NCBI GenBank assembly: GCA_015207155.1
Contig: JADEXK010000026.1
Span: 1-64,000 of the forward strand
Direction of reading: 5' to 3'
Origin: Nostocales cyanobacterium LEGE 11386
GTDB taxonomy: Bacteria > Cyanobacteriota > Cyanobacteriia > Cyanobacteriales > Nostocaceae
DNA length: 64,000 nt
This document shows positions 35,114-44,237 of this stretch, one piece after another. Position numbers and translations under genes: made by a program. Each line of letters begins with the position of its first letter. Position 1 is the stretch's first letter. The notes under the pieces were generated by a model. It had not been told where the DNA came from, did no database searches, and saw only the letters and a list, made by a program, of their open reading frames with translations.

Positions 35114-36739
35114 ATGCGACATCTCAAACTTGCTCCTAGTTGGTTGCAGTTTTTAATTGTCGTTCTGTTAGCCCTGGGTGTATTTTTACGATTCTGGAAT
35201 TTAGATGGTAAAGTTTACTGGCATGATGAGACTTATACCTCATTACGAATTTCTGGTTACACTGCTGCTGAGGTCAAACAGCAAATTTTTAATGGGCGTA
35301 TCATTACTACAGAAAGTTTTGCTAAGTTTCAAAGTCCGAATTTGGAAAAAAGCTTAGGTGATACCATTAAGTCTTTAGCAATAGAAGATCCGCAGCACCC
35401 GCCACTTTATTACGTCATCGCCAGATTTTGGGTAAAAATTTTTGGTAACTCAGTGATCACCATCAGAAGTTTGTCGGCTTTCATCAGCTTGTTGGTTTTT
35501 CCCTGCTGTTATTGGCTATGCCGAGAATTATTTAATGTGCCTTTAACAGTACCAGGGTTAGCGATCGCTCTCATGGCTATCTCACCAATTCACCTAGTAT
35601 ACGCTCAGGAAGCACGAGAATATATTCTCTGGATGGTGACTGTATTACTATGTAGCGCCTCATTACTACAAGCTATTCGGCTGGAATCAGCAGATAATAA
35701 AGAATTAGTAAAAGGACAGCAACTGCCTAATCGCCAGGTAATTTGGGGAATTTATGCTGTAACTTTGGCGCTTAGTCTTTATACATTTTTATTAAGTGGA
35801 TTTGTGGCAGTATCTCATGGAATTTATGTGCTTGCCATTGCCAAATTTAGGTTGACTGAGATAGTCAAAGCTTATCTGCTAGCAACTTTAGCAGGGTTTT
35901 TCGCTTTCACACCTTGGATTATGGTTGTGATCATTAACTTCTTTAAATTTGATGATGCAACCGCCTGGACAAAGATGCAGTTGCCCTTAGAAACGTTAAT
36001 CCAATCTTGGCTACTACAGTTAAGCCGAATTTTTTTTGATTTAGATTTTGGGTTTGAAAATAACCTGAGCATTTTAATCACACTAATTTTTTTTATTTTG
36101 GTGGCATATGCAATTTATTTTCTTTGTCGGACAACTCACTATAAAGTCTGGTTGTTTATCGTGGCTTTGATTGTAGTACCAGCGCTACCGCTAATACTGC
36201 CAGATTTAATTTTTGGAGGCATACGCTCACTTTCTGAACGTTATTTGTTGCCTTCTTATTTAGGTATTCAAATTGCTGTTGCTTATCTATTAGCTACACA
36301 AATATATAATGGAAAATCATCCCGCCGTCAAATTTGGCGAAAGATTATGATGTTTTTAGTTATCTGTGGATTAGTCTCTTCTACGGTGAGTTCTCAGGCA
36401 GATACTTGGTGGAGTAAGGTCATTAGCTATGGTAATCCACAAGTTGCAAAAATTATTAATCAAACTGATAAACCACTGTTGATGAGTGATGCTTTTGGGA
36501 TTAATTATGGCAACATTTTTTCTTTGAGTTATCTTATGCAGCCAAAAGTAAGATTTCTGTTGGTACAAGAGCAAATTATTCCTGAGCTTTCTGATGATTT
36601 TACTGATATTTTTTTACTCAATCCTTCAGATAGTTGGCGTCAGGAAATAGAAGCTAGATATCAAGCTACAACAAATGTTGTTTATGGAAATAATCATTAT
36701 TTGCTTTGGAAGTTATCAAATTATAAGAATTTGCGTTAA
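35114..36739 (+). CDS. GT39-like membrane glycosyltransferase, copy 2
   Basis: Tandem paralogue of the preceding gene (541 residues). Long blocks are nearly identical, such as GKVYxHDETYTSLRISGYT, DPQHPPLYY, RSLSAFISLLVFPC and ISPIHLVYAQEAREY, while the central loops and C-terminus have drifted. The DE motif and HPPLYY motif are intact in both, so both are likely active. The pattern (strong N-terminal and weaker C-terminal similarity) suggests duplication followed by change in acceptor specificity. The 146-bp gap contains no obvious promoter. Confidence 0.83.
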   Translation: MRHLKLAPSWLQFLIVVLLALGVFLRFWNLDGKVYWHDETYTSLRISGYTAAEVKQQIFNGRIITTESFAKFQSPNLEKSLGDTIKSLAIEDPQHPPLYYVIARFWVKIFGNSVITIRSLSAFISLLVFPCCYWLCRELFNVPLTVPGLAIALMAISPIHLVYAQEAREYILWMVTVLLCSASLLQAIRLESADNKELVKGQQLPNRQVIWGIYAVTLALSLYTFLLSGFVAVSHGIYVLAIAKFRLTEIVKAYLLATLAGFFAFTPWIMVVIINFFKFDDATAWTKMQLPLETLIQSWLLQLSRIFFDLDFGFENNLSILITLIFFILVAYAIYFLCRTTHYKVWLFIVALIVVPALPLILPDLIFGGIRSLSERYLLPSYLGIQIAVAYLLATQIYNGKSSRRQIWRKIMMFLVICGLVSSTVSSQADTWWSKVISYGNPQVAKIINQTDKPLLMSDAFGINYGNIFSLSYLMQPKVRFLLVQEQIIPELSDDFTDIFLLNPSDSWRQEIEARYQATTNVVYGNNHYLLWKLSNYKNLR

Positions 36740-37096
36740 AAAGTAATATCAAGATGCCTGGATATTAAGAAACGCACCACAAAGGACTCAAAGTGCGCTA
36801 AGAAAGAGAGCGATATTGCTCAAGTACAAGTTTACAGATAAGTAGAAAGATTGAAGTTTGTAGTAAGCGGCTCTAGCCCTTAAAAACATTGTAATCAAGC
36901 AATAAATCACTCACTACGAACAAAATTTTATCAATTATGTCTACTTAATTAATTGATATTATAGCCGTATTCAGATAGATTAGGACATTATTGATTGCTC
37001 AAAGCACTGAAGCCACTGGGTTTATACTCAGCACTCAGCACGGGCTAAACGCCCCGCTACCGCTAACAGCACTTTGCTATATCTGACTCATAAGAC
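36740..37096. other. gene-free stretch between convergent genes
   Basis: Contains inverted AGTGCTG repeats and a CGGGCTAAACGCCCCGCTACC segment (about 37024-37065) shared with 56490-56550. No ORF of note. Confidence 0.5.
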
Positions 37097-39349
37097 TTAA
37101 ATTTTTGTCACGGCAATTGGATTAATATCCATTTTTTTCTTAGACAAAATTCGTGGTTTCAGTAAAATTTTAAATAATAGGAACAACGAGATTAATTCTC
37201 CTGGTGCATTTTGATGTTTCCATTGTCCCGGACGACAAAACAAAATTTCTACAAGACGGCGGTGTTGACTCAACTTTACCGATTTAAACTTAACTCTTAC
37301 TGTGGGGAATTCATCTTTAAACCCAGTACGAATAATTTTTCCACTTAAATGTAAGTTTTCGTCAGTAATTGCTATATCTACTGGCTGATTTGCTAATAAG
37401 TAAAAATGGGGTTTTTGAGTTAAAGCGATTTCTGCACCTACTTCTGACATCATGGTGGTTATACCCCATAAACTTTGCTCACCAATTCTTAATTGCACTA
37501 CTCGCCGCAAATCAAACCATTCATACATATCTGCTTTGGGAGCATCTAGTAAAATCCATAAGGTAATCCCAATCATGATGAAATTATAAGAACTCCACAG
37601 CCAAGCTAAATTGATACCTGTGATTTGTTTTGTGGTTTCTGGTGTAATGATGATAGTCAATAAACTAACAGCAGTAGCCGTAAACAAGATTATTAAAGGT
37701 AGAGCTAAGTTCCAGTTAAAGGTATAGCGATTGTTGAATATGCCTTTAGGTGTAACTTTAAATCCTTTGGCAAACGGATTAATCATAACTTGTATGATGT
37801 TCAATGCTAAAGGAAAACAAATGATTAATGAATAAATGTCTGATAGTAAAGCTGAAGATGAACGATAATTCAACCAAGAAAATACTGCAAAATTTACTAA
37901 ATAGTAAGGTAATAAAAAATATAATAGTTCTGCTGGTGTTGACTGGATAGGAATTACATTTAAAAATGCATATGCTAATGGTATGAGTAAAAAATAAATA
38001 CGGGAAATATTGCTAAACCAATACAATAGTCCACCTAAATAAGCTAATCTTTGAATAGGTGTCAATCCAGGAATGATTAAAGGATTTGTCTCAATAAATA
38101 ACGACTGGAGTGTCCCCTGCTCCCACCTTAATCGTTGAATTGCATAGGCAGCAATATTTTCTGCTGCTAAACCAGCACTTAATTTTTCATTTAAATAAAC
38201 TATGCGATAACCTTGAGCCGATAACCGAATTCCTGTAAAATAATCTTCGCTGAGAGATTCAACTACAAAACCCCCAGTTTTCTCTAAAATACTTCTGCGA
38301 ACGACAAAAGAAGTCCCAGAACATATTGCACTACCTGAAGCATCGCGACTCGCTTGAACTTGCCGATGAAATACTTCGGATTCATGGGTGAGAATGTTTT
38401 CTAATCCAAGATTGCGAGCTATAGGGTCAGCATTATAAAAGCTTTGGGGTGTTTGCACAAGGGCAATTTTTGTATCTTGAAAGAAGCCAACGGTACGAGT
38501 AAGAAAGTTTTTTGTGGGAATAAAATCAGCGTCGAAAACTACTATCAATTCTCCCTGAGTCTTAGCGATCGCATGATTTAAATTTCCAGCTTTAGCATGA
38601 ATATTATCTGGTCGTGTTATGTATTCACAACCTAACTCTTCAGCTAAGTGCTTCATTTCTAGTCGCCTAGTATCATCTAAAAGATAAATTTTTTTATTGG
38701 TATATTCCAGAGCTTGACAACCGATAATAGTACGCCGCAAAATAAAAGTTGGTTCATTATAAGTTGGTACCAAAATATCAATAGATGGAGTAAAGCTACC
38801 ATCAATCACAGCTAAGGATTTGGCATCTGCTTCCCGGTGTCGCTCTTTAATATTTAACAAAAAGAATAGCTGTATCGTACTATTGAATAACACTAACATC
38901 TCTGCGAAGAATAAGCCGAGACTAAATACCCCATTCAACGGATCGGCAACATTCAAAGTCGAGAGCGATCGCCACAGCACATACCGCAAAGTTAAGATGA
39001 TTAAAATTCCCACTATCAGCCGCCGAGACCAATTTCGGGGATGAGGAGAAAGTTTCATCACCACAAATACAGTTAGTAGTAAGCCTACCGTAGGTAGCAG
39101 CAAATATTTACCCTTTTCCGTTGGTACTTCTAACCACATTGGTGGGTTTGTTTGCCAGGTGTGAATTTGAGCAAAAATTCCACTAATCTTGTCATTACCT
39201 GTAAGCCAGGCTGCTACTATAACGCTGGCGACAACAAAGAAACCTAAGAGAATCAACGTAGCTGTTTGGGGTTTAAAAACTCTTTGGGAATCACGATGAG
39301 AAGGAATTTTATCGCTAAACCTTGATGTGGGTAATTCGCGCTTTTGCAC
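37097..39349 (-). CDS. cellulose-synthase-like GT2 with PilZ-like C-terminus
   Basis: Membrane processive glycosyltransferase (750 residues) of the BcsA/CESA type, polymerising beta-glucan from UDP-glucose with secretion through its own membrane channel. N-terminal helices occur at about 30-160. The GT2 domain has VPTYNEPTFI, LLDDTRRLEMKHLAEELG, VVFDADFIP (DxD), SLSEDYFTGIRL (catalytic ED) and QRLRWEQGTLQS (QxxRW). More helices follow, then a C-terminal PilZ-like domain from about residue 595. The c-di-GMP motif RxxxR...(D/N)xSxxG is degraded (RRVVQLR and MMSEVGAE), so c-di-GMP control is doubtful. It stands without bcsB, as in many cyanobacteria. A different beta-glucan cannot be excluded. 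It converges with the GT39 pair. Confidence 0.85.
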   Translation of the reverse strand: MQKRELPTSRFSDKIPSHRDSQRVFKPQTATLILLGFFVVASVIVAAWLTGNDKISGIFAQIHTWQTNPPMWLEVPTEKGKYLLLPTVGLLLTVFVVMKLSPHPRNWSRRLIVGILIILTLRYVLWRSLSTLNVADPLNGVFSLGLFFAEMLVLFNSTIQLFFLLNIKERHREADAKSLAVIDGSFTPSIDILVPTYNEPTFILRRTIIGCQALEYTNKKIYLLDDTRRLEMKHLAEELGCEYITRPDNIHAKAGNLNHAIAKTQGELIVVFDADFIPTKNFLTRTVGFFQDTKIALVQTPQSFYNADPIARNLGLENILTHESEVFHRQVQASRDASGSAICSGTSFVVRRSILEKTGGFVVESLSEDYFTGIRLSAQGYRIVYLNEKLSAGLAAENIAAYAIQRLRWEQGTLQSLFIETNPLIIPGLTPIQRLAYLGGLLYWFSNISRIYFLLIPLAYAFLNVIPIQSTPAELLYFLLPYYLVNFAVFSWLNYRSSSALLSDIYSLIICFPLALNIIQVMINPFAKGFKVTPKGIFNNRYTFNWNLALPLIILFTATAVSLLTIIITPETTKQITGINLAWLWSSYNFIMIGITLWILLDAPKADMYEWFDLRRVVQLRIGEQSLWGITTMMSEVGAEIALTQKPHFYLLANQPVDIAITDENLHLSGKIIRTGFKDEFPTVRVKFKSVKLSQHRRLVEILFCRPGQWKHQNAPGELISLFLLFKILLKPRILSKKKMDINPIAVTKI

Positions 39350-39786
39350 TTGATAAAACTCCTGAAAATGAATAATTTTCTTTGCTTATTGTGACGCATT
39401 TTGAAAAAATGTTACAACTTTAGCAAATTATCAAATTTTCTCTAAAAAAAGCAAAATCAATTAGAGAACATCTCAGTGAATATACTGAGTAAAGAGAACA
39501 CGTAGCTATACAAACCAAAGCCGCCTGTGCAGATTCCAGGAATTTGCACCCCATGTAGGTAATCTTTCCTCCGGGAATTAAAAAAGTGCGATGTTTCCCA
39601 TCAATGAACCATGACACACAACGTTGTGGTTCACTAGGGCATAATATTTGTAGACTAATTAATTGTTTGTTTATTTAAAACCAGCTAAAAATCACACAAC
39701 TAAATTTTCAACAAATTCTCAGCTTAGATTAATTTTGGTCAGGGGATAAAGCCTTAAGTTACTTAATTAGAGACAAATTTAAGGAT
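39350..39786. other. divergent promoter region
   Basis: 437 bp between the leftward GT2 gene and the rightward DM13 gene. AT-rich, with no ORF or strong hairpin that I recognise. Promoters for both are expected here. Confidence 0.5.
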
Positions 39787-40245
39787 ATGAAAGCTATGAA
39801 ATTTCAGCAATTAGTAATTCTTGCTATTATTGCCATTATCACTATAGGCTGTACAACAGAGGTAACTTCAAATCAGCCAAATACTCCCACGCCAGTTGCA
39901 ACAACCGTAGCCAGTCCAGTTGCTAAGTCTGGCAACTTTCAGGCTGCGGAACACCCAACTCAGGGAAAAGTCAACGTAATCACTGAACAAGGTAAACGCT
40001 ACTTAGAGTTTGATCAGAATTTCAAAACTGATCAAGGCCCTGATTTATTTGTAATTTTACATCGTTCGGATGCACCGCCAGTTTCTGGTATTAAAGAAAA
40101 AGATTATGTAAATATTGCTCCTCTACAAAAGGTCAGTGGTACTCAACGTTATGCTTTACCTGATAATGTAAATTTAGCAGACTTCAAGTCTGTAGCGATA
40201 TGGTGTCGCCAATTTAATGCTACCTTTGGTTATGCCGTTTTATAA
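39787..40245 (+). CDS. DM13-domain lipoprotein
   Basis: A 152-residue secreted protein. The signal peptide (MKAMKFQQLVILAIIAIITI) ends in a lipobox-like TIGC, so Cys about 22 is probably lipidated and the protein is tethered to a membrane. A Thr/Pro-rich linker (about 25-45) leads to a DM13 domain (about 48-152) with GPDLFVIL and the conserved C-terminal CRQFNATFGYAVL. DM13 domains were proposed in the literature to act in extracellular electron transfer because they co-occur with DOMON and cytochrome b561 domains. The next gene (75 bp downstream) is a b561-like membrane protein and the third a sensor kinase, which fits that idea. An alternative start at Met 4 is possible. Confidence 0.88.
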   Translation: MKAMKFQQLVILAIIAIITIGCTTEVTSNQPNTPTPVATTVASPVAKSGNFQAAEHPTQGKVNVITEQGKRYLEFDQNFKTDQGPDLFVILHRSDAPPVSGIKEKDYVNIAPLQKVSGTQRYALPDNVNLADFKSVAIWCRQFNATFGYAVL

Positions 40246-40320
40246 AAGCAAACAGTAAAAGGCAAAAGAAACATTTTTAGCTTTTGCTTTTTAAACAATG
40301 CCTAGTTTGGTGAAAATTAT

Positions 40321-41040
40321 ATGGAAACAGTAGATTTTTTAGGACTTTTACATCCAGCGATCGCAGTTATTTTTGTCTTTCCCCTAATTGGGATTGTTGT
40401 TAACTTCGCCTGGCAAACACGCCAACGCCGTTTACAAAGTTTAGCTGGAAATAAAAGTAAAATTCCGCCAGTAGTTGGTAAAGAGCATAAGCAATTTGGC
40501 GACTGGTTAACAAGTGCAGTTGTGGGATTGTCTTTAATAGGTTTAGCCTACCCTATCGGTAAAAATATTTTTAAAAATCAATTATGGATTCAGGAGCCTT
40601 TCCAATTCGGATTTATCCTGTTAATGTTTATTTTAACTATTGCTTCTCTAGTATTCCTTTACCGGGCAAGGCAACGTGTGTGGCGGGCAGTTTTTGCTAC
40701 CTTAACTGGTGCAGGTTTAGTGATTCTTGGTTGTCAGGATGGAGTATTTCGCCGGACAAATGAGTGGTATTGGTCACATTATTATATTGGGATTACCGCA
40801 TCATTGCTGATGATTTTTTCAGTAGCAATTGTACAAGATATTTATCAAGATAAGTCTCATCGCTGGCGCATAATTCATACAATATTAAATTGTCTGGCAC
40901 TATTATTATTTATTGGTCAAGGAATGACAGGGACGAGGGATTTACTAGAAATTCCTCTGAGTTGGCAAGCACCCTATGTATATCAATGTGATTTCGTTAA
41001 TAAAACTTGTCCGACACCAAATCAACAAGCACCAAAGTGA
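40321..41040 (+). CDS. DUF4079-type, cytochrome-b561-like membrane protein
   Basis: A 239-residue integral membrane protein with about five helices. I recall this sequence style (LLHPAIAVIFVFPLIGI at the N-terminus) as DUF4079, found in cyanobacteria and plants. Histidines sit in places expected for b-type haem ligands: H11 in helix 1, H56 before helix 2 (KEHKQFGDWL), H153 in SHYYIGITA, and H186 in RIIHTILN ahead of GQGMTGTRD. Two candidate bis-histidine pairs result, which is inference. It lies between a DM13 lipoprotein and a sensor kinase whose GTG start overlaps this stop by 4 bp, so the three are surely one transcript and plausibly one device. Confidence 0.78.
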   Translation: METVDFLGLLHPAIAVIFVFPLIGIVVNFAWQTRQRRLQSLAGNKSKIPPVVGKEHKQFGDWLTSAVVGLSLIGLAYPIGKNIFKNQLWIQEPFQFGFILLMFILTIASLVFLYRARQRVWRAVFATLTGAGLVILGCQDGVFRRTNEWYWSHYYIGITASLLMIFSVAIVQDIYQDKSHRWRIIHTILNCLALLLFIGQGMTGTRDLLEIPLSWQAPYVYQCDFVNKTCPTPNQQAPK

Positions 41041-42467
41041 AGCAAATTAGCAAAATTTGGCCGAGAATTGACCCTTTTTCATTGCAGGTACGCCTAACAG
41101 TTGGTATTGCTGTGGTTTCAGCTTTGGGATTAGGTAGCTTGGCTATGTGGACAAGCTGGAAAATGAGGGAATTATTAATTAATAGTCATAAATATAATAT
41201 TGAAAAAATTGCCAAACGCCTACCGCATGATGTGCAACTTTATAGTGAAATGATGTCATCAGAAACTGGGTTGAAAAAGGCAATTGATAACTTAACAACT
41301 ACTAATACATTTTTGTGGATCAAAAGTCCTGAGAATAAAATCATAGCGAAATCTGGCAATTGGCCTCAGCTATCTGATAGAGCCGCAAGTGAGTTAATGT
41401 CCCTCACCAAGATGTCAGTTAAACCGCGAGTAGATCAAATTGATCAACGCTACTTTGTTGTGTGCGGTGCTTCATTAGCAGTAGAGGGTAAAAATTTAGG
41501 AAGTTTGTTCGTAGTCCAGGATGTTACCCGCGAACAAACAATGTTTTTAGTAATTGTACGAAGTTTAGGAATTGGCAGTGTTGTTGTGATTACGGCAATT
41601 TCTGCCGCGATCGCATTTTATATTCAGCGTTCTCTGCAACCTCTGCGTCAGTTAAGTCAAATGACAGAAGTCATTTCCATTAAGGATTTAGGACAAGCGC
41701 AACTTTATCTTGATCATGCACCTAGCGAAGTTAAAGAATTAGCCCAAACCTTCAACATGATGTTATCTCGCCTCTCCCAATCTTGGGAACAAGAGCAACA
41801 ATTTGTGAGTAATGTTTCCCACGAGTTACGCACACCGCTAACAATCGTACAAGGCTATTTGCAAAGTGTATTACGTAGACAAAATAACTTAACCCCCACC
41901 CAACAAGAAGCTTTAGAAACTGCGGCGGCGGAAGCAGAACATACCATCCGTCTTTTACAAGACTTACTTGATTTAGCCAGAGCAGATAGTGGTTATTTGC
42001 ATTTTCGTCGGGAACCCTGTGTACTCAACGACTTAGTTACAGAGATTGTGGGGATGGCAGAAAAATATAGCGATCGCCAAATTATCATTGAGTCTACAAA
42101 TCAGCCTATCGAAGTAAAAGTTGACTCTGCTCGCCTCAAACAAGTATTATTAAATTTAATTGATAATGCTGTTAAATACTCTGAAGCTAACACACCCGTA
42201 ATTATCAAGTTATCTCAGCAGAAAGAAGAAGCAATTATTCAAGTTTGTGACCAAGGTTATGGCATACCTTTACAACACCAATCGCGGATTTTTGAGCGAT
42301 TTTACCGCGTAGATGAAACTCGTACTCGTTCTACTGGCGGCTGTGGTTTGGGTTTATCAATTGTCAAGACACTTGTAGAAGGTATGGGTGGTAGTGTGAC
42401 GGTGCGATCGCGCTTGGGTGAAGGGAGTATTTTTACGATAGTTTTGCCCGCCTACCAATTCCTATGA
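41037..42467 (+). CDS. membrane sensor histidine kinase with HAMP domain
   Basis: Two-component kinase of 476 residues. TM1 at about 18-40, a periplasmic sensor region of about 130 residues without a domain I recognise, TM2 at about 175-200, HAMP at about 200-250, HisKA with phospho-acceptor His 262 (NVSHELRTPL), and HATPase with NLIDNAVKYS, CDQGYGIPL and GGCGLGLSIV. All catalytic boxes are present. GTG 41037 within the DUF4079 stop (GTGA overlap) is the natural start; the frame extends 10 codons upstream without merit. The convergent neighbour is a REC-kinase protein whose stop lies 3 bp away, so no linked regulator is in the same operon. The partner gene is unknown. Confidence 0.9.
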   Translation: MKQISKIWPRIDPFSLQVRLTVGIAVVSALGLGSLAMWTSWKMRELLINSHKYNIEKIAKRLPHDVQLYSEMMSSETGLKKAIDNLTTTNTFLWIKSPENKIIAKSGNWPQLSDRAASELMSLTKMSVKPRVDQIDQRYFVVCGASLAVEGKNLGSLFVVQDVTREQTMFLVIVRSLGIGSVVVITAISAAIAFYIQRSLQPLRQLSQMTEVISIKDLGQAQLYLDHAPSEVKELAQTFNMMLSRLSQSWEQEQQFVSNVSHELRTPLTIVQGYLQSVLRRQNNLTPTQQEALETAAAEAEHTIRLLQDLLDLARADSGYLHFRREPCVLNDLVTEIVGMAEKYSDRQIIIESTNQPIEVKVDSARLKQVLLNLIDNAVKYSEANTPVIIKLSQQKEEAIIQVCDQGYGIPLQHQSRIFERFYRVDETRTRSTGGCGLGLSIVKTLVEGMGGSVTVRSRLGEGSIFTIVLPAYQFL

Positions 42468-42470
42468 TGA

Positions 42471-43637
42471 TTAAACATGGTGCAATGGTAGCGTCACTAT
42501 CACAGTTGTACCCTTATTTTGCTGGCTTTCTATTTGAATCTCTCCTCCATGTATATCCACACACTGTTTGACAATAGCGAGTCCTAGTCCTGTTCCTTGA
42601 ACTCGATGCACATTGCTAGCACGATAGAAGGTTTGAAATAAATTAGGTTGGTCTTTAAGAGGAATTCCCCTTCCTTGATCTTTTACCGAGAAAGTGGCAA
42701 TGCCATGCTGACAAATTAAATCAAATTGAATATTGCTTTGTTCAGGCGAATACTTGATAGCATTGGAGAGTAAATTGGTAAAAATACAATTGAGTAAATC
42801 TTCATCCATATATGCTGGGGAGCATTCACCTTGATAAGTAAAGGTAATAATATGCTGATTACCTGCACCAAATTGAAAAATTTCTGTGAGTTCGCTACAA
42901 AAGTTTGCTAAATTCAGAAGTGCAGGTTTGTATTGCAGTTTTGCTGCTTCCGTTTTACTTAAAAATAATATTTCATCTAATAGCTGAAGCATCTGTTTAA
43001 TAGCATTTTGCACCCGATCAAAGTATTTAGTTCTCTGCTCGTCAGTAAGTTTATCGTTGTTGTATTCGATAATTTCTAAAGCTGTGCGAATCGTGGTCAT
43101 GGGGTTGCGAAACTCGTGGGAAACCATGGCGACAAAGTTAGACTTTAGCTCGTTGAGTTCTTGTTCTTTTAACAAAGCTTGACGACTACGTTCTTCACTT
43201 TCTCGTAGCTTGTTGAGTATTTCTTCCCTTTCCAGAGCATAGCGGACAGCACGCATTAATAGTTGTATGGTAATTTGATCTTTGACAAGATAATCCTGTG
43301 CGCCTTCTGCCAACGCTTGCAGTGCCAATTCTTCATCATCAAGTCCTGTTAGTACCACAACTGGGACATTTGGGACTGCGGCGCGATATTCTTTGAGCGT
43401 GTCTAGTCCAGTAGAGTCTGGAAGGCTGAGGTCTAACAAGACTACATCAAATCTGCGTTGCTTGTGATTTTCAATTTGAGAATCACCAGACTTTAAATCC
43501 TCTTGACTAGCATTTATAGCTTCATACAACCGTTCAACATGGGTCATCCGCCAATTTTCTTGATCTGTACGCAAAAATATTTGACGTAGCAGCCTGGCAT
43601 CGGTAGGGCTATCTTCTACTAATAGAATGTGTATCAT
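42471..43637 (-). CDS. REC-histidine kinase hybrid
   Basis: Cytosolic protein of 388 residues with an N-terminal receiver ([11 protein letters not shown], phospho-acceptor Asp 69 in VVLLDLSLP, signalling Thr in VVLTGLDD, Lys in YLVKDQ). A short coiled linker (about 130-165) follows, then HisKA (His 174 in MVSHEFRNPM) and HATPase with NLLSNAIKYS, VKDQGRGIPL and GTGLGLAIV. It is the last gene of a minus-strand trio: CHASE3-PAS kinase, Rcp1-like regulator, and this protein. In such trios the receiver of the last protein is often the acceptor for the first kinase, but the output is unknown. Confidence 0.9.
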   Translation of the reverse strand: MIHILLVEDSPTDARLLRQIFLRTDQENWRMTHVERLYEAINASQEDLKSGDSQIENHKQRRFDVVLLDLSLPDSTGLDTLKEYRAAVPNVPVVVLTGLDDEELALQALAEGAQDYLVKDQITIQLLMRAVRYALEREEILNKLRESEERSRQALLKEQELNELKSNFVAMVSHEFRNPMTTIRTALEIIEYNNDKLTDEQRTKYFDRVQNAIKQMLQLLDEILFLSKTEAAKLQYKPALLNLANFCSELTEIFQFGAGNQHIITFTYQGECSPAYMDEDLLNCIFTNLLSNAIKYSPEQSNIQFDLICQHGIATFSVKDQGRGIPLKDQPNLFQTFYRASNVHRVQGTGLGLAIVKQCVDIHGGEIQIESQQNKGTTVIVTLPLHHV

Positions 43638-43731
43638 TATCTCTTTTACATAATATAGTTGTATAAAGTGACCTAATAATTACCGCATTTACCGTATATC
43701 AAAAAGCCGGAAATATTTTAAATTTATAGTC

Positions 43732-44181
43732 TTAAAACTCTCTTGGTAGTGCTACTGCTGCCAGCCAAAAATCTTTGATTAAGTGTACGACCTGAATGAA
43801 CTGGTAGACATCTAGAGGTTTTGTGACGTAGCAATTAGCACTAAGATTATAAGAACGTAGTATGTCATGCTCATCAGCTGAAGTAGTAAGTACAACCACA
43901 GGAATCAGCTTGAGATTAGGGTCTGATTTGATTTCTGTTAGCACTTCACGCCCATCCATTCCTGGAAGATTCAGATCAAGCAAGATTAAGTCTGGACGGG
44001 GGGCATCAGTAAACTCTTCTTGCTGTCGCAAGTAGTTCATGGCAGTTTCACCATCTTCCACCCAGTGCAAGTTATTGGCGATTTTAGCGTTCACAAAGCC
44101 TTTGATCGTCAGATTAGCATCACTAGGAGAGTCCTCAACTAGCAAAATTTCAATATGTCGGAATGCCTGATTGTTCAACAT
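43732..44181 (-). CDS. Rcp1-type single-domain response regulator
   Basis: A 149-residue stand-alone receiver of the Rcp1 family, which pair with cyanobacterial phytochrome-like kinases. It has [13 protein letters not shown], phospho-acceptor Asp 69 in [24 protein letters not shown] and CYVTKPLD. No DNA-binding domain, so it passes a signal to another protein. It sits between a CHASE3/PAS kinase (56 bp upstream) and a REC-kinase hybrid (94 bp downstream), all on the minus strand. It is probably the direct phospho-target of the upstream kinase, whose HisKA (SHDLQEPLRAV) belongs to the phytochrome-like type. Confidence 0.92.
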   Translation of the reverse strand: MLNNQAFRHIEILLVEDSPSDANLTIKGFVNAKIANNLHWVEDGETAMNYLRQQEEFTDAPRPDLILLDLNLPGMDGREVLTEIKSDPNLKLIPVVVLTTSADEHDILRSYNLSANCYVTKPLDVYQFIQVVHLIKDFWLAAVALPREF

Positions 44182-44237
44182 GCAGTTATTAAACTGTTAT
44201 TAGGCGTTTAATATAATGTATACTTTAATAAGTTAAC

